Shown here: positions 5,452 through 6,508 of the stretch, one piece after another
Position numbering within the stretch: position 1 is the stretch's first letter
Layout: each line of letters starts with the position of its first letter
Origin: an uncultured Eubacteriales bacterium
Lineage (GTDB): Bacteria > Bacillota_A > Clostridia > Christensenellales > Aristaeellaceae
NCBI GenBank assembly: GCA_900321945.1
Contig: ONXY01000454.1
Location: 1-6,508 of the forward strand
Direction: 5' to 3'
Length of the DNA stretch: 6,508 bases
Made by a program: the position numbers and the translations under genes
Notes under the pieces: model-generated
Seen by the model: only the letters and a program-made list of their open reading frames with translations
The model's database searches: none
What the model was told of the DNA's origin: nothing

Positions 5452-6336
5452 ATGACGGAATGCGTTTTCCGGGGGGCCGGAACGGCCCTGATTACTCCTT
5501 TCCGGGACGGAAAGGTGGATTACGAGGCCTTTGACCGTCTGATCGATTTCCAGCTGGATAACGGCGCCGCCGCGCTGATCGTCGCGGGGACGACGGGGGA
5601 GGGCGCCGCGCTGACCGGGGAGGAGTACACTCGTCTGATCGCCGCGGCCGTTAAGCGGACGGGAAACCGGGTTCCGGTGATCGCCGGGGCCGGCTCCAAC
5701 GTGACGGCTTCCGCGGTGGAAAAGACCCGGGAGGCTGCGGCGGCCGGGGCGGACGCGGTGCTGCTGGTGACGCCCTTTTACAATAAAACCACCCAGCGGG
5801 GCCTCGCGGCACACTACCGCGCGATCGCGGATCAGAGCCCGAAGCCCTGCATCCTGTACAACGTGCCCTCCCGCACGGGGCTGAATATGCTGCCGGAAAC
5901 GGTGGCGGAGCTGGCGGACCACCCGAATATCGCCGCGCTGAAGGAGGCCTGCGGAAACATCAGCCAGGCCGCGCGGGTCCGGCGGCTGTGCGGGGACCGG
6001 ATCGCGCTGTATTCCGGCTGCGACGACCAGACGGTTCCGTTCCTGAGCCTGGGCGGTCTCGGCGTCATTTCCGTGGCCGGCAACGTGCTGCCCCGGGAGA
6101 TGAGCGAGATCTGCCGGCTGTGGTTCGCGGGCGACTGCGCGGGAGCCGCGGCGGCGCATCTGCGGCTGCTGGACGTGATGAACGCCCTGATGGAGGAGAC
6201 GAACCCCATTCCTGTGAAGGCGGCCTGCGCCAGGATGGGCTACGGAAAGAACGAGGTGCGTCTGCCCCTGGTGCCCATGGAAAAAGAAAAGGAAGACAGG
6301 CTGATGCGCCTGATCGGGGAGGCCCGGATTCAATGA
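5452..6336 (+). CDS. dapA: 4-hydroxy-tetrahydrodipicolinate synthase DapA
   Basis: DapA condenses pyruvate with aspartate-4-semialdehyde to 4-hydroxy-tetrahydrodipicolinate, the first committed step to diaminopimelate and lysine. The 294-residue TIM-barrel protein is complete. The Schiff-base lysine is K164 in AALKEACGN. The proton-relay residues are T48 (in GTTGEG, 46-51), Y110 (TPFYNK) and Y136 (YNVPSRTG, 136-143), and R141 binds the semialdehyde carboxylate; all match the positions known from the E. coli enzyme. In the pocket where lysine inhibits the E. coli enzyme, several residues differ (Ser48 to Gly51, His53 to Gly56, His56 to Tyr59, Glu84 to Ser87, Tyr106 to Phe109), so feedback inhibition is probably weak or absent. 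This alignment was made by eye. The ATG at 5452 follows AGGGAGGAG (5436-5444). Having dapB next door argues for a true DapA rather than an N-acetylneuraminate lyase or another aldolase of this superfamily. Confidence 0.96.
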   Translation: MTECVFRGAGTALITPFRDGKVDYEAFDRLIDFQLDNGAAALIVAGTTGEGAALTGEEYTRLIAAAVKRTGNRVPVIAGAGSNVTASAVEKTREAAAAGADAVLLVTPFYNKTTQRGLAAHYRAIADQSPKPCILYNVPSRTGLNMLPETVAELADHPNIAALKEACGNISQAARVRRLCGDRIALYSGCDDQTVPFLSLGGLGVISVAGNVLPREMSEICRLWFAGDCAGAAAAHLRLLDVMNALMEETNPIPVKAACARMGYGKNEVRLPLVPMEKEKEDRLMRLIGEARIQ

Positions 6337-6508
6337 GAATTCTGCTGACGGGATATGAAGGCCATATGGGAAGGGAAGTGCGGCTCAGCGCGGAGCGGGC
6401 GGAAGACGCGGAGATCGTCTGCGGCGTGGATCCCGCGGCGCCGGAAGGAGACGGGATCTGCGTCCGGAGCCTGAAGGACTGCCGGGCGGAGGCCGACGTG
6501 CTGATCGA
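6333..6508 (+). CDS. dapB: 4-hydroxy-tetrahydrodipicolinate reductase DapB, 3'-partial (first 58 codons)
   Basis: The frame begins at the ATG that overlaps the dapA stop as ATGA and stays open to the window edge. It starts MRILLTGYEGHMGREV, the nucleotide-binding Rossmann loop of DapB (family pattern G-x-x-G-x-M-G, here GYEGHMG at 7-13, with His where Arg is more usual). A short acidic strand follows (EIVCGVDP, 27-34), then EADVLI (53-58), where DapB proteins typically continue to D-F-S. DapB reduces the DapA product with NAD(P)H to tetrahydrodipicolinate, so both enzymes of this two-step path are made from one transcript. The start is supported by GGGGAGG at 6316-6322 inside the end of dapA, and the overlap suggests translational coupling. 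The catalytic part lies beyond the window, so identity rests on the N-terminus and on the neighbour. Confidence 0.88.
   Translation, partial: MRILLTGYEGHMGREVRLSAERAEDAEIVCGVDPAAPEGDGICVRSLKDCRAEADVLI

Noticed and set aside
5248..6333. A 361-codon minus-strand frame opposite dapA
   Set aside because: The composition is shadow-like, while dapA on the + strand has all catalytic motifs, a promoter and a ribosome binding site.

Overview
The window is a stretch of bacterial core genome, with every gene on the + strand. It is GC-rich (roughly 60-65% by eye, heavy use of CGG, CCG, GCG and CTG codons), with purine-rich Shine-Dalgarno sites of the GGAGG type, ATG starts plus one TTG, and short-T intrinsic terminators. 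Gene content and order (RNase PH fused to RdgB, ruvA-ruvB-queA, pgsA, dapA-dapB) suggest a high-GC member of Bacillota, most likely a Clostridia-type anaerobe. That placement is inference; no rRNA or lineage marker is present.

Layout. (1) 1-822: the 3' part of an open frame that enters from the left edge. It joins the last ~70 residues of RNase PH to a complete RdgB-type XTP/dITP diphosphatase in one polypeptide. (2) 845-2576: ruvA and ruvB, the Holliday-junction branch-migration pair. (3) 2634-3662: queA, the queuosine tRNA-modification enzyme, separated from ruvB by a strong GC hairpin. (4) 3663-4662: an AT-rich promoter island, an AraC-family regulator with its own extended -10 promoter, and a terminator. 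(5) 4724-5371: pgsA, started by TTG and closed by a terminator. (6) 5375-6508: a short palindrome touching a good sigma-A-type promoter, then dapA and the start of dapB (ATGA overlap), which runs off the right edge.

How the genes work together. The first block (rph/rdgB, ruvA, ruvB, queA) reads as one co-directional housekeeping run: RNA 3'-end processing and nucleotide-pool cleaning, recombinational repair, and tRNA modification, with possible attenuation before queA. The second block is the single regulator gene. The third is pgsA, for phosphatidylglycerophosphate synthesis. The fourth is the lysine/diaminopimelate pair: DapA makes the dihydrodipicolinate precursor and DapB reduces it.

I did not find a mobile element, CRISPR array, RNA gene or undescribed defence or biosynthetic system. 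The points most worth a second look are the Rph-RdgB fusion, the orphan AraC regulator with a dyad at its predicted transcription start, the dyad next to the dapA promoter, and the altered lysine-feedback pocket of DapA.
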